A stretch of DNA of 64,000 bases. Source: Paramesorhizobium deserti. GTDB lineage: Bacteria; Pseudomonadota; Alphaproteobacteria; Rhizobiales; Rhizobiaceae. Each line of letters starts with the position of its first letter. Within the stretch, counting starts at the first letter, position 1. The notes under the pieces were generated by a model, which saw only the letters and a list, made by a program, of their open reading frames with translations, searched no databases and was not told the origin of the DNA. A program made the translations under genes and the position numbers. Of this stretch, positions 51,773 to 59,882 are shown piece after piece. The stretch is taken from contig NZ_LNTU01000002.1 of the NCBI RefSeq assembly GCF_001558695.1, forward strand, positions 88,966-152,965. The letters are read 5' to 3'.

Positions 51773-52573
51773 TCACTTCGACTTGAGGAAGATATCGAGC
51801 CCGACCAGACGGTCGAGCAGGAATATGGCCGCCACCGCGCAGGCAATGAAAACGACAGAGATCGCGGCGAGATCGGGCGTGATGATCGAGCGGATCGAGT
51901 TGTAGATCTGCACCGGCAAGGTCACGATACGCGCGTCGACCAGGAGCAGACTCACGAGGAACTCGTTGAGCGCCAGGATGAACATCAAGAGCGATCCGGA
52001 GATTATACCGGGCGTGACGGCGGGCAGTGTCACATAGAGGAAGGTCTGCAACGGGCCGGCGCCGCAATTGGCAGCGGCCAGTTCCAGATCGGGATCGAGG
52101 CTTGCGGCACTTGCCGTCACGGCCCAGATCATGAAGGGCAGATTGATCACGCAGCAGGCGATACCGACCGGCCACAGCTGGCCAAGGACACCTGCATTGC
52201 CGAAGATCAACATCAGCCCGATGCCCGAACCGATCAGAGGTATGGTGAACGGCAGAAGCAGGTAGACCTGAATCGCCTTTTCGAAGCGGACGGCATATTT
52301 GGCCAGCGCAATTCCGGCGAATGTACCGGCAGGGATTGCGACGATGGTACACACCGCCGAGACAAAGACCGAGCGCAGGAAAGCGTCACGAAGATCAGTT
52401 GCCCGCAGGATCGCCGCGTACCATTTTAGCGACAGGCCCTCCGGCGGAAAGGTGATCATATTGCCCGCGGTAAGCGAGGAACCGAGAACGACAATCGTCG
52501 GCGCCGAGAGCACGATAAGGGCAATGGAGACGAAACCCCAGAGAATGACGGACTTGCTGGTGGAGGTGATCAC
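51773..52573 (-). CDS. ABC transporter permease, PotC-like
   Basis: A 266-residue permease with about six hydrophobic segments, starting VILWGFVSIALIVLSAPTIVVLG. The EAA loop reads LELAAANCGAGPLQTFLYVTLPAVTPG (residues EL-AAANCGA...LP). The C-terminus VGLDIFLKSK ends in a charged tail. It overlaps the PotB-like gene by four bases and is one half of the channel for the second polyamine-type system. Confidence 0.93.
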   Translation of the reverse strand: MITSTSKSVILWGFVSIALIVLSAPTIVVLGSSLTAGNMITFPPEGLSLKWYAAILRATDLRDAFLRSVFVSAVCTIVAIPAGTFAGIALAKYAVRFEKAIQVYLLLPFTIPLIGSGIGLMLIFGNAGVLGQLWPVGIACCVINLPFMIWAVTASAASLDPDLELAAANCGAGPLQTFLYVTLPAVTPGIISGSLLMFILALNEFLVSLLLVDARIVTLPVQIYNSIRSIITPDLAAISVVFIACAVAAIFLLDRLVGLDIFLKSK

Positions 52574-53514
52574 TGGCGCGCCCTCCCCATTGCGAGCGTT
52601 CCCGCGCCGAAAAGCGTGAAGACGATGCCGACCAGCAACGACCCGAGGGCGACGAGCATGAGGGCGAGCGTCGCGCCAAGCCCCTGATCCGACGTGCGGA
52701 AGAATTGGTCATAGATGGCGTTGGCGATGAAATCCTGAGAACCACCGCCGAGGATGGCCGGCATGGCGAAATCAGTCAACGACAGCGTCACGACAACGAG
52801 ACCAGCGCCGACGAGACCAGGCCGCGCCAGCGGCAACACGACATGGATGAAGCTATGCACCCAGTTGGCGCCAAGCGAGGCGGCCGCCGTTTCCAGCTCC
52901 TCCGGTATCGCGGTCAGCGCGGGAGCGAGCATCAGAACCGCAAAGGGCAACATATATTGAACAAGGCCGAAAAGAACCGCCGGATAATTGTAGAGCAAGC
53001 GAAGCGGCGCGACGCCAATGAGGCCAAGTGCCTCGTTGACCATACCCTGATTGCCAAGAATGATGAGCCAGCCATAAGCGCGCACGACCTGGCCGATGAA
53101 GAAGGGAAGGAAAAGCGCGATCAGCAGGAACTTCCGCAATCCCGCTGAACGCGTCCGCACCATTAGATAGGCATAGGGAAAAGCAAAAATCAGCGTCACC
53201 ACCGTCACGATCAGAGATCCTGTGAGGCTGCGTGTCGCCACGACTACGAAGAGCGGTTCCGTGAGCGCCTTGCGATAATTCGCCAGTGTATAATTCTCGG
53301 AAAGCAGGAACGTGCTGGTGTCGAGTGTCCTCAGGCTCAAGTCGCCAATCTGGATCAGGCCGAGAACGAGGAGACCTACGAGCAGCAGCGCGGGCGCCAG
53401 CAGCAGATACGGGATGGCTCGCCTGAAACTTGTCGGCCAGACGAAGGCGGCAAAGGCCTCCAGCACATCCATGATGCGCCATGTCAGAGGATAGGCTGTT
53501 CGAGCAGCTCGCAT
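52570..53514 (-). CDS. ABC transporter permease, PotB-like
   Basis: A 314-residue permease from the ATG at 53514 (AGGA eight bases upstream), with six hydrophobic segments (PYLLLAPALLLVGLLVLGLIQ first). The EAA loop region is LETAAASLGANWVHSFIHVVLPLARPG, followed by the VVVTLSLTDFAMPAILGGGSQDF pattern of PotB-class proteins. An earlier start 24 codons upstream is less well supported. It partners the PotC-like protein. Confidence 0.92.
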   Translation of the reverse strand: MRAARTAYPLTWRIMDVLEAFAAFVWPTSFRRAIPYLLLAPALLLVGLLVLGLIQIGDLSLRTLDTSTFLLSENYTLANYRKALTEPLFVVVATRSLTGSLIVTVVTLIFAFPYAYLMVRTRSAGLRKFLLIALFLPFFIGQVVRAYGWLIILGNQGMVNEALGLIGVAPLRLLYNYPAVLFGLVQYMLPFAVLMLAPALTAIPEELETAAASLGANWVHSFIHVVLPLARPGLVGAGLVVVTLSLTDFAMPAILGGGSQDFIANAIYDQFFRTSDQGLGATLALMLVALGSLLVGIVFTLFGAGTLAMGRARQ

Positions 53515-53544
53515 GGGAAGATCCTGGCAATGAACAGAGTGACC

Positions 53545-53573
53545 GGAGCCGCTGATGCTTCGGCAGCGGCTCC
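53545..53573 (-). other. intercistronic stem-loop after binding-protein gene
   Basis: GGAGCCGCTG / CAGCGGCTCC, ten perfect pairs with a 9-base loop, in the 68-bp gap between the binding-protein stop and the PotB-like start. No T-run follows on the transcribed strand. Confidence 0.75.
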
Positions 53574-53582
53574 TGATGAAGG

Positions 53583-54698
53583 TCAACCTTGCATGATGGC
53601 CTTGAACTTCGCGAACCAGTCGCTCTCGTTCTCCACCTGGATCTTCGAAGAAATCCGGATCAGGTGGCTGAAGTCTTCCTCCTTTGTCGGATAGGAAGGA
53701 TCATTGATGAGATCGGCGGGCGGCGTCAGACCGGGCACCACGCCTGGCAGACCGAGGCCGTCGAGCCACACCTGCTGCGCCTCCTTGGTCAGCGCGTGGT
53801 TGATGTACTGCTTTGCCCAGTAGAGCTCGTTTTCAGGAAGGCCCTTCGGGATCCAGAGACCGTCGGTATCGAATTTGGCGCCTTCCTCCGGAATGACCCA
53901 AGCAATGTCGATCCCGTTCTTGCGCGCTTCGCGGGCATTGGTGGAAATGGTGCAGGCGGCATCGATTTCACCTTTCTGGAACCAGGTGGTGAAATCCGGA
54001 TCTTCTCCCAGAAGTGGTTGCTGCTCCTTCATTTTGGCGATGAAGTCCCATGCTGGCTGCATGTTGCCCGGTATGTCCTCGAGCTTGCCGCCACCGGCAA
54101 CCTGCGCCGGGAAATGGAAGCCAATACCATCGTTGTAGAAAGCGATACGGCCCTTGAACTTCGGGTCCAGCAGTTCCTTCCACGACTTCGGCGCACCGTT
54201 CGGAAAGGCGGACGGCCGATAGGCGAGAACATAGACATAGCCGTAGGTATTGACGATTGGGTATCCATCGAGACCGACAGGCTTTGCCAGTTCGGTGACA
54301 TTCTTGAGGTTCGGCAGATCGGAAAGATCTTCCGTTACGCCGCGCAGAGCCGATTTCGTCGCATTCGTGGTTGTGTCCCAATTGACATGAATCGGTGGAA
54401 TACGCTTCTGAGCGACCGCCGCCCATATCTTCGGCTGGATCTCGTTGTCTTCGGTCAGATCATGTCGGACAGCGATTCCGGTCATTTTGGTGAAGCTATC
54501 CGAAACGCCGGCCTTCAGGCTTTCCACCCAGCTTCCTCCCCAGGCCCGAACAATGATTTCTCTCGGCTTTTCCGGCTCCTGCGCGAAGGCGCGCGCCATT
54601 CCCAGCGCGGAAAGGCCTGCCGCACCGCCAAGGGCGGCCGCCCCCTGGAGGAAGCTGCGCCGACGCACCGTCGGCAAAATCAATCTCTGTCTGCTCAT
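53583..54698 (-). CDS. ABC transporter substrate-binding protein, PotD-like, Tat-type signal
   Basis: A 371-residue periplasmic binding protein. The N-terminus has a twin-arginine signal (VRRRSFLQGAAALGGAAGLSALG, with AFAQEP as cleavage region), then the mature part PREIIVRAWGGSWVESLKAGVSDSF typical of the PotD/opine and FbpA-like class. Motifs include AYRPSAFPNGAPKSW and ENELYWAKQYINHALTKEAQQVW. It follows its ATPase by 33 bp. It would bind a charged nitrogenous or organic acid ligand. Confidence 0.93.
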   Translation of the reverse strand: MSRQRLILPTVRRRSFLQGAAALGGAAGLSALGMARAFAQEPEKPREIIVRAWGGSWVESLKAGVSDSFTKMTGIAVRHDLTEDNEIQPKIWAAVAQKRIPPIHVNWDTTTNATKSALRGVTEDLSDLPNLKNVTELAKPVGLDGYPIVNTYGYVYVLAYRPSAFPNGAPKSWKELLDPKFKGRIAFYNDGIGFHFPAQVAGGGKLEDIPGNMQPAWDFIAKMKEQQPLLGEDPDFTTWFQKGEIDAACTISTNAREARKNGIDIAWVIPEEGAKFDTDGLWIPKGLPENELYWAKQYINHALTKEAQQVWLDGLGLPGVVPGLTPPADLINDPSYPTKEEDFSHLIRISSKIQVENESDWFAKFKAIMQG

Positions 54699-54731
54699 CT
54701 TCGTTCTCCTCTGGTTATCCGGTAAACCGGC

Positions 54732-55853
54732 TTAGTTATTGAAAACAAGGACGTCCCGGCTGTTCCAGCCGATTGAAACAGCCGCGCCCGGTTCGAACTG
54801 CACGTGGTCGACCGGGTCGTGATCGAAGACCCTCAGCGCCTCGCCGGCAAGCGCTGGCACGCATACCTCATAGACGATGCGCTCACCCTCGAAAATGGCA
54901 TCCCTGATCGAGCCTTCAAGGACGATGTCGAGCCCTGAAAGCGACCTTGCATTGGCCGCGATGCGAATCTGCTCCGCACGGATAGCGCCGGAGGCCTGCC
55001 CACCGGCACGTGGTGGATTGCGTTCGTCTCCGACAATGCCCGGAATCTCCACGGCACTGTGAGCAAGGACCGCGTTGCTGCCGGCTACGCTGCGCACGGC
55101 CCCGGAAATAAAGTTCGTAACACCGATGAAATTTGCAACGAAGGCATTCTGCGGATTGCGATAGGTGCGCGTCGGCTGTGCTTTCTGCTGGATCTCGCCA
55201 GCATCCATGACAATGATTTCGTCGGAAACGACCAAGGCTTCCCGCTGGTCGTGAGTAACGTTTATGGTCGTTACGCCCAGTTCGCGTTGGATGCGGCGAA
55301 ATTCAAGCTGCATTTCTTCGCGCAATTTGCGGTCAAGCGCCGCAAGTGGCTCATCGAGCAGCAACAGGTCGGGTTCGAACACCAGCGCACGTGCGATCGC
55401 GACACGCTGCTGCTGGCCGCCGGAGAGTTCATGGATGCGCCTGCCCCCATAGCCGCCGAGTTTGACGAGATCGAGATAGCGCTCGACCCGCTCCGGAATC
55501 GTGCGGGCATCCTGACGGCGCATCTTGAGCGGAAAGGCGACGTTTTCGGCGGCCGTCATATGCGGAAACAGCGCCAGCTTCTGGAACACCATGCCGATGG
55601 AGCGCTGATGGGCCGGGACGGCACTGACAGCCTTGCCGTTGATGACGATCTCACCACTTGTTGGCGCCTGAAATCCGGCAATCAACCTGAGCAGGGTCGT
55701 TTTACCAGAGCCAGAAGGGCCAAGAATGGTGAGGAACTTTCCGGCAGGCAGATCAAAGGAAGCGGATTTGACGGCGTGAAAGCCGTCATAGACCATGCCG
55801 ACATCCCTGACGGACACGGCGATCGGGCTGGCGCTTCCGGTCACATCTTGCAT
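54732..55853 (-). CDS. ABC transporter ATP-binding protein, PotA-like
   Basis: A 373-residue ATPase with Walker A GPSGSGKTT (about 44-52), signature LSGGQQQRVAIARAL, Walker B DLLLLDEPLAALD, and a TOBE-type C-terminus ending in SIGWNSRDVLVFNN. It drives uptake by the PotB/PotC-like pair at 51773-53514. An unusually long 130-bp gap separates it from the SDR gene upstream and may hold a second promoter. Confidence 0.93.
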   Translation of the reverse strand: MQDVTGSASPIAVSVRDVGMVYDGFHAVKSASFDLPAGKFLTILGPSGSGKTTLLRLIAGFQAPTSGEIVINGKAVSAVPAHQRSIGMVFQKLALFPHMTAAENVAFPLKMRRQDARTIPERVERYLDLVKLGGYGGRRIHELSGGQQQRVAIARALVFEPDLLLLDEPLAALDRKLREEMQLEFRRIQRELGVTTINVTHDQREALVVSDEIIVMDAGEIQQKAQPTRTYRNPQNAFVANFIGVTNFISGAVRSVAGSNAVLAHSAVEIPGIVGDERNPPRAGGQASGAIRAEQIRIAANARSLSGLDIVLEGSIRDAIFEGERIVYEVCVPALAGEALRVFDHDPVDHVQFEPGAAVSIGWNSRDVLVFNN

Positions 55854-55983
55854 GACTTCCCCTCGATACCGGCTTGGTCAATAGGTTTTCGTTGCCTATC
55901 CATCTACACACATCGCAGTCAAACAGTTTCCGGGCATTGACATTTTCCGATTATTTCCAAGCTTTTGAATAGCTTATCAGCAC

Positions 55984-56757
55984 TCATATCGAGGCCAGAT
56001 AGCCGCCATCTACCGGGATGCAATGCCCTGTCACATAGGAAGAAGCATCGCTCGCGAGAAAGACGACCGCTCCCGCGACATCTTCAATGGCGCCGAACCG
56101 GCGCTGGGGTATCTTGGCGAGCATTGCCTTCTGCCATGCCGCGTCCTGGTAAAAGACATCCGTCATCGCCGTGCGGAAATATCCCGGCGCAATCGCATTC
56201 ACCCGGATACCGAGAGATGCCCATTCGGCCGCAAGCGCTTTCGTCATTCCAAGCAGTCCCGATTTCGATGAGCCATAAGGTACCGCCGTCGGCACGCCGA
56301 CATAGGAAGTCAGGGAACAGAGATTGATGATCGCCCCTGCCTTGCCGGCTGATGACATTTGCCTGGCGGCTGCCTGGGCGCAGAAAAAGGCGCCCTTCAG
56401 ATTGGTCGAAACAATCCTGTCCCAAAGAGCTTCGTCAACGTCGACCGACGGCCGGATTTCTTCATAGCCCGCATTGTTGACGAGAATATCGAGGCCCTCA
56501 AGGCTCTCGTCGGCATCCGCGACAACAGTTGCACAGGCTGACACATCACGGACATCAAGAGAAAGTGGTACGATCTTGCGCCCTAATCCCACGATCCGTC
56601 GGCACGTTTCATCCAGCGCACCAGCGTCGCGGGCCGTGACCGCGACATCGGCGCCGGCGCCAGCGAGCGCTGTCGCGATTGCCTGGCCAATACCCCGACT
56701 TGCCCCTGTCACAAGCGCCTTGCGTCCGGAGAGATTGAAGAGGGTGGCGACTTGCAT
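55984..56757 (-). CDS. SDR-family oxidoreductase
   Basis: A 257-residue classical short-chain dehydrogenase with TGASRGIGQAIATAL near residue 15, ILVNNAGYEE, catalytic Ser in NLCSLTSYVG, YGSSK as the YxxxK motif, and the C-terminal CIPVDGGYLAS. The ATG at 56757 has GGGAG ten bases upstream, weakly placed. It is the first gene of the second polyamine-type operon. A dehydrogenase trio (SDR, HisD family, MDR) in one unit fits oxidation of a diol or polyol in steps (inference). Confidence 0.9.
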   Translation of the reverse strand: MQVATLFNLSGRKALVTGASRGIGQAIATALAGAGADVAVTARDAGALDETCRRIVGLGRKIVPLSLDVRDVSACATVVADADESLEGLDILVNNAGYEEIRPSVDVDEALWDRIVSTNLKGAFFCAQAAARQMSSAGKAGAIINLCSLTSYVGVPTAVPYGSSKSGLLGMTKALAAEWASLGIRVNAIAPGYFRTAMTDVFYQDAAWQKAMLAKIPQRRFGAIEDVAGAVVFLASDASSYVTGHCIPVDGGYLASI

Positions 56758-57253
56758 GGTCCATATCTCCCTTCGAACCGCACAGGACATAGAACAGCAT
56801 CTTTATAATTAATCGTCTATACATATCTAGTAACGAAAGTCCCTGCCTGGATTGGATCCCAGCCCTAGATGCAGCCTTGGCCGTTTAGACGATGGCTTTG
56901 GATTACGGTGCTACTTCCGGTTTTTTTGCCATGTTCCGGGCTATCACTTTTTTCAGCTCCTTCCGCTGGAGCATTCAGAGCCGTCTCACCCACAAGATCA
57001 GACAAGACGAAGTCTATGAACTGGCGGACATAAGGCCTGTCTATGGGGAGTTCAGCTTGAAATAATAGCGAGCTGGAAGGCCGCCCCGGATCTCGCTTCG
57101 GAATTGCACGTCATCCAGGAGGTTCCAATCGCTTAGGATCGTTGACCATGTCCTGTGGGAACAGGTGAAGACGCGCCGGGAGAATTGTCGTTCCGGTTGA
57201 TGGGGACCGGTGGTGTTTCACTGACGGTTTGAACGTTTGTCATGATGACCAAG
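56758..57253. other. gap with a decayed LysR-like frame
   Basis: About 500 bp between the SDR start and the HipA stop. It holds the SDR promoter near 56760-56830 (AT-rich, around TCTTTATAATTAATCG) and the remnant listed next. I see nothing else recognisable. Confidence 0.4.
56865..57066 (-). pseudogene. possible C-terminal remnant of a LysR regulator
   Basis: The minus strand reads QAELPIDRPYVRQFIDFVLSDLVGETALN and then runs to a stop at 56865. RPYVRQFIDFVL resembles the C-terminal helix of LysR proteins. Just upstream RGGLPARYYF occurs in another frame, which would place a frameshift near 57066. No helix-turn-helix or start is present. The call is weak and rests on a short motif. Confidence 0.3.
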
Positions 57254-58513
57254 TCAGTCGGCACAGGTACCGAGGATCGGTGTCATCAGCTTGACATGCG
57301 TATCGATCCGCTCAAGCACCTTTGCCGGAACGACCTCACGCTCTGGCAGCGACCACCAAAGCTGGTTTACGCGTTCAACTGTCTCGGTCACCGCTTTAAG
57401 CACGGCAGCTTCCGGCAGGCGTGCACGATTGGCAAAGACTTTCCATCGCTGCGCGTTCATTGCCCTGAACGAGCGCTCACCTGCAAGCGACAACGCCATG
57501 GCATCCGCCGGGATATAGGGCACAGTCGAGAGCACGTCGTAAACGGGGGCGAGTGCCGGCTTATCGCCTGCGCCGCGATAGATCAGCGACCAGTTCTTCA
57601 GGTGCATATCACCATTGCCGGTGATGGCGGCCAAAGCCAGTCGGCGGACGAATTCGAGTGCAGCCGCTGACGAGACGGCAACGCCGAGTGCGGCGGCGAT
57701 ATCGTGATAAGCTGCACCTTCATATTTGCGCGAAGGATAGATGCCAAACACCTGAGCGAAATCCTCGACATGGATCCGCCTTCCGCCAGCGTCACGATCG
57801 AAGCGTTTAACGAGCAGGACTTTCCCGTCCGACAGCGTCTTGAATTCCTCCGGAATACCCTCGAATTCTGATTGCTCGACGAGCTCACGTTCCGGCACGT
57901 CCATACCGATTGCTTCGGCCAAAGCGAGATTGGCATATTCGTTTTCCGAGACACCCGGAAACGATGTTGACGGAAACTTGGCGATGTAAGAACCCTGCTC
58001 ATCTCCCAGTGGTATGGTCAGGCCGCCACCCTTGCCCGTGTTCTTGATGACAGAGAGCTTCATCTGCACGCCCGCGAGCGAAAACCGGGCTTTCGGTTTG
58101 GGAGGTGACAAATTGTCGACACGAGCAATTGTCCCTTCGCTCGGTATGACACGGACTGCGCCCGGCAGATCCGACCCAAGCGCGACAAGCAGGTCAAAAT
58201 CATTTCCTGCTCGAACACTGCCTGCGTGGTGCTTCTCCATCGCCTCGCGCAGCTTATCCTCGGGAAGAAGATTAGCAAAAAAGGCTGGAAGAGCCCTGGC
58301 AACAGGTTTGGGGTCCTTGCGCAGTCCTCCGGTTGCCGCGCGGAAGGACAGGCTCAGCACCGGAAAGCCGCCCGTCGCGCGATAGCTATCCTCGAAGCTG
58401 AACGCATTGAAGTCGCCAGGCGTCCTGACGATTGTGCCGACCTTCAGATCGTTCAGCAGCACCTCGAGCGATGAGATGGATCTTGGATCAAGATTAGCTT
58501 CAGACATCGGCAT
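57254..58513 (-). CDS. hipA: HipA-family type II toxin kinase
   Basis: A 419-residue HipA-family Ser/Thr kinase. It has an N-terminal DUF-like domain (LNDLKVGTIVRTPGDFNAFSF), the ATP loop region ARFSLAGVQMKLSVI, YIAKFP with the ATP-binding Lys, VPERELVEQSEFEGIPE, the phosphate-transfer loop ITGNGDMHLKNWSLIY with catalytic Asp and Asn, and LAPVYDVLSTVPYIP. HipA phosphorylates glutamyl-tRNA synthetase in E. coli. The start overlaps the HipB stop; ATGs at 58513 and 58507 are both possible. The kinase motifs look intact. Confidence 0.88.
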   Translation of the reverse strand: MPMSEANLDPRSISSLEVLLNDLKVGTIVRTPGDFNAFSFEDSYRATGGFPVLSLSFRAATGGLRKDPKPVARALPAFFANLLPEDKLREAMEKHHAGSVRAGNDFDLLVALGSDLPGAVRVIPSEGTIARVDNLSPPKPKARFSLAGVQMKLSVIKNTGKGGGLTIPLGDEQGSYIAKFPSTSFPGVSENEYANLALAEAIGMDVPERELVEQSEFEGIPEEFKTLSDGKVLLVKRFDRDAGGRRIHVEDFAQVFGIYPSRKYEGAAYHDIAAALGVAVSSAAALEFVRRLALAAITGNGDMHLKNWSLIYRGAGDKPALAPVYDVLSTVPYIPADAMALSLAGERSFRAMNAQRWKVFANRARLPEAAVLKAVTETVERVNQLWWSLPEREVVPAKVLERIDTHVKLMTPILGTCAD

Positions 58514-58811
58514 CACCGTCAGGGCTGGCGATGAAGGCAGGCAGGTCATCGTCGTCATCATGCGGCTGCAATAGAGCATCGACCGCCGGGACCATCGCCT
58601 GCGGGATGAGCATCAGTTCAAGCCCGAGCGCGCGAGCAATGTTGATCAGCGTCGTCGTGCGGGCCGCCGCGCTCCCTGTCTCGATTTCCCGATAGCGAGG
58701 ACGTGATATGCCCGCCATCCTGGCAACCTGCTCTTGAGTGAACCCCTGACCTTTGCGCGCCGTTTTTAACAGCCGTCCGAGTTCCAGCAGAGCTTCTGAT
58801 TCAGGCTTCAT
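58500..58811 (-). CDS. hipB: HipB-like XRE antitoxin
   Basis: A 103-residue protein with an XRE helix-turn-helix (LGRLLKTARKGQGFTQEQVARMAGISRPRYREIETG, seen through key residues) and an acidic C-terminal tail (DDDDDLPAF). The ATG at 58811 has AGGTG eight bases upstream. It precedes hipA with a 14-bp overlap, as in hipBA modules. It would repress its own promoter, consistent with repeated sites just upstream. Confidence 0.88.
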   Translation of the reverse strand: MKPESEALLELGRLLKTARKGQGFTQEQVARMAGISRPRYREIETGSAAARTTTLINIARALGLELMLIPQAMVPAVDALLQPHDDDDDLPAFIASPDGDADV

Positions 58812-58822
58812 GCGTAACACCT

Positions 58823-58898
58823 AAACATATCATTTTCTTCGTAATGATACGTATAAATAACTTTCTTTGTCAAAAGTCAAGGAAAATGATATGTATAA
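58823..58898. promoter_or_regulatory. repeated operator sites upstream of hipBA
   Basis: AAACATATCATT (58823-58834, inverted) and AATGATACGTATAA (58843-58856) form one palindrome around a short spacer. AATGATATGTATAA (58885-58898) repeats the motif further upstream, and a weaker fourth copy AATGATGCA follows near 58915. The arrangement matches HipB-type cooperative repression. Confidence 0.7.
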
Positions 58899-59096
58899 GA
58901 ACCATTTTGGGTGAAATGATGCATTTACGGCTCATATGATCGGTCGAACGGTTGCAGGTGCGAGCGCCGCAGCTGAACTACCCCACCTACCATACATGTT
59001 TTGTTAAAGGCCGCCTCGCTTCCAAGTGATGCGACGCTAACCGGATTGACAATCCCTCACCGTGGTGATTGACTGGTCATACCACTGGAGGCCACT
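58899..59096. other. gap between hipBA operators and the GntR gene
   Basis: About 200 bp with the promoter for the GntR-TRAP genes. It contains the candidate operator TGGTCATACCA, listed separately. No gene is seen. Confidence 0.4.
59074..59084. promoter_or_regulatory. candidate GntR/FCD operator
   Basis: TGGTCATACCA is a perfect match to the TGGTNNNACCA core bound by many FadR-subfamily regulators. It lies 13 bp before the GTG start of the GntR gene and partly overlaps its ribosome site region, which suits autorepression. Confidence 0.6.
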
Positions 59097-59849
59097 GTGA
59101 ACTCTGTTGTCGTAGAAACACCCACGGACCTTGCGGGCACGGAGAAGGTACTGGCGTTCTTCCGGGAACAGCTCCTGTCAGGTACTTTGCGCGAGGGCGA
59201 CCGTCTTCTTGGAGAACGCGAGTTGTCGCTCGCGCTTGGCGTGTCGCGACCGGTTCTCCGAGAGGCGCTCAGGTCGCTAGCAAACCTCGGCTTCCTCGAT
59301 ATTCGCCATGGCAAGGGCGCCTATGTCCGCAAGGCGGACATGGCTGTCATCGGCGACTTCCTGACCTTCTGCCTTGCGCAGCAGCCTGACATGATGGACG
59401 ATATTATGCAGGCCCGCATTGCGATCGAGTGTCAGGCGATCCGTCTCGCCTGCCTGCGAGCGACGGATGGAGACCTTTCCCGAATCGGCTCACTTCTGAC
59501 ACGGCTCCTGGACACCATCCATGATGTGGAAGATGGAGGCGCCGCGGATTTCGCTTTTCATATGGCGCTGGTGGAAGCCAGCCGCAGCCCTGCCCTCGTC
59601 ACCATTTACCAGTCGATCGCCACGCTGCTGAAGCGCAGTCACGTCCAGCGCCGCCTCGAGACGAGCGAGACCGCCGGTATCCTGGATTATCTCGTTGAGG
59701 CTCACCGGGAGGTTTACCTGTCTGTCCTCGCCCGGAACCCGGACGAAGCAGAAGACAAGCTTAGGCAACACTTCGCCATCGGTGATGAGCTCCGGAGGAA
59801 GAGCTACATCGCGGCGTTCACGAAGAAGGACCTGCCGAAACAAGAGTGA
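59097..59849 (+). CDS. GntR-family regulator (FCD)
   Basis: A 250-residue FCD-type regulator. The GTG start has GGAGG at five bases. The winged helix covers EKVLAFFREQLLSGTLREGDRLLGERELSLALGVSRPVLREALRSL (by key residues), with GKGAYVRKAD at the wing. The FCD domain (MMDDIMQARIAIECQAIRLAC, FHMALVEASRSPALVTIY, EAHREVYLSVLARNPDEAEDKL) contains His residues that bind a metal in this family. It is the first gene before the TRAP genes and likely responds to the sugar acid or its product. Confidence 0.92.
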   Translation: MNSVVVETPTDLAGTEKVLAFFREQLLSGTLREGDRLLGERELSLALGVSRPVLREALRSLANLGFLDIRHGKGAYVRKADMAVIGDFLTFCLAQQPDMMDDIMQARIAIECQAIRLACLRATDGDLSRIGSLLTRLLDTIHDVEDGGAADFAFHMALVEASRSPALVTIYQSIATLLKRSHVQRRLETSETAGILDYLVEAHREVYLSVLARNPDEAEDKLRQHFAIGDELRRKSYIAAFTKKDLPKQE

Positions 59850-59882
59850 CCGGGTCCGCGATCTAAAAGGGAGGAGAGGGAA

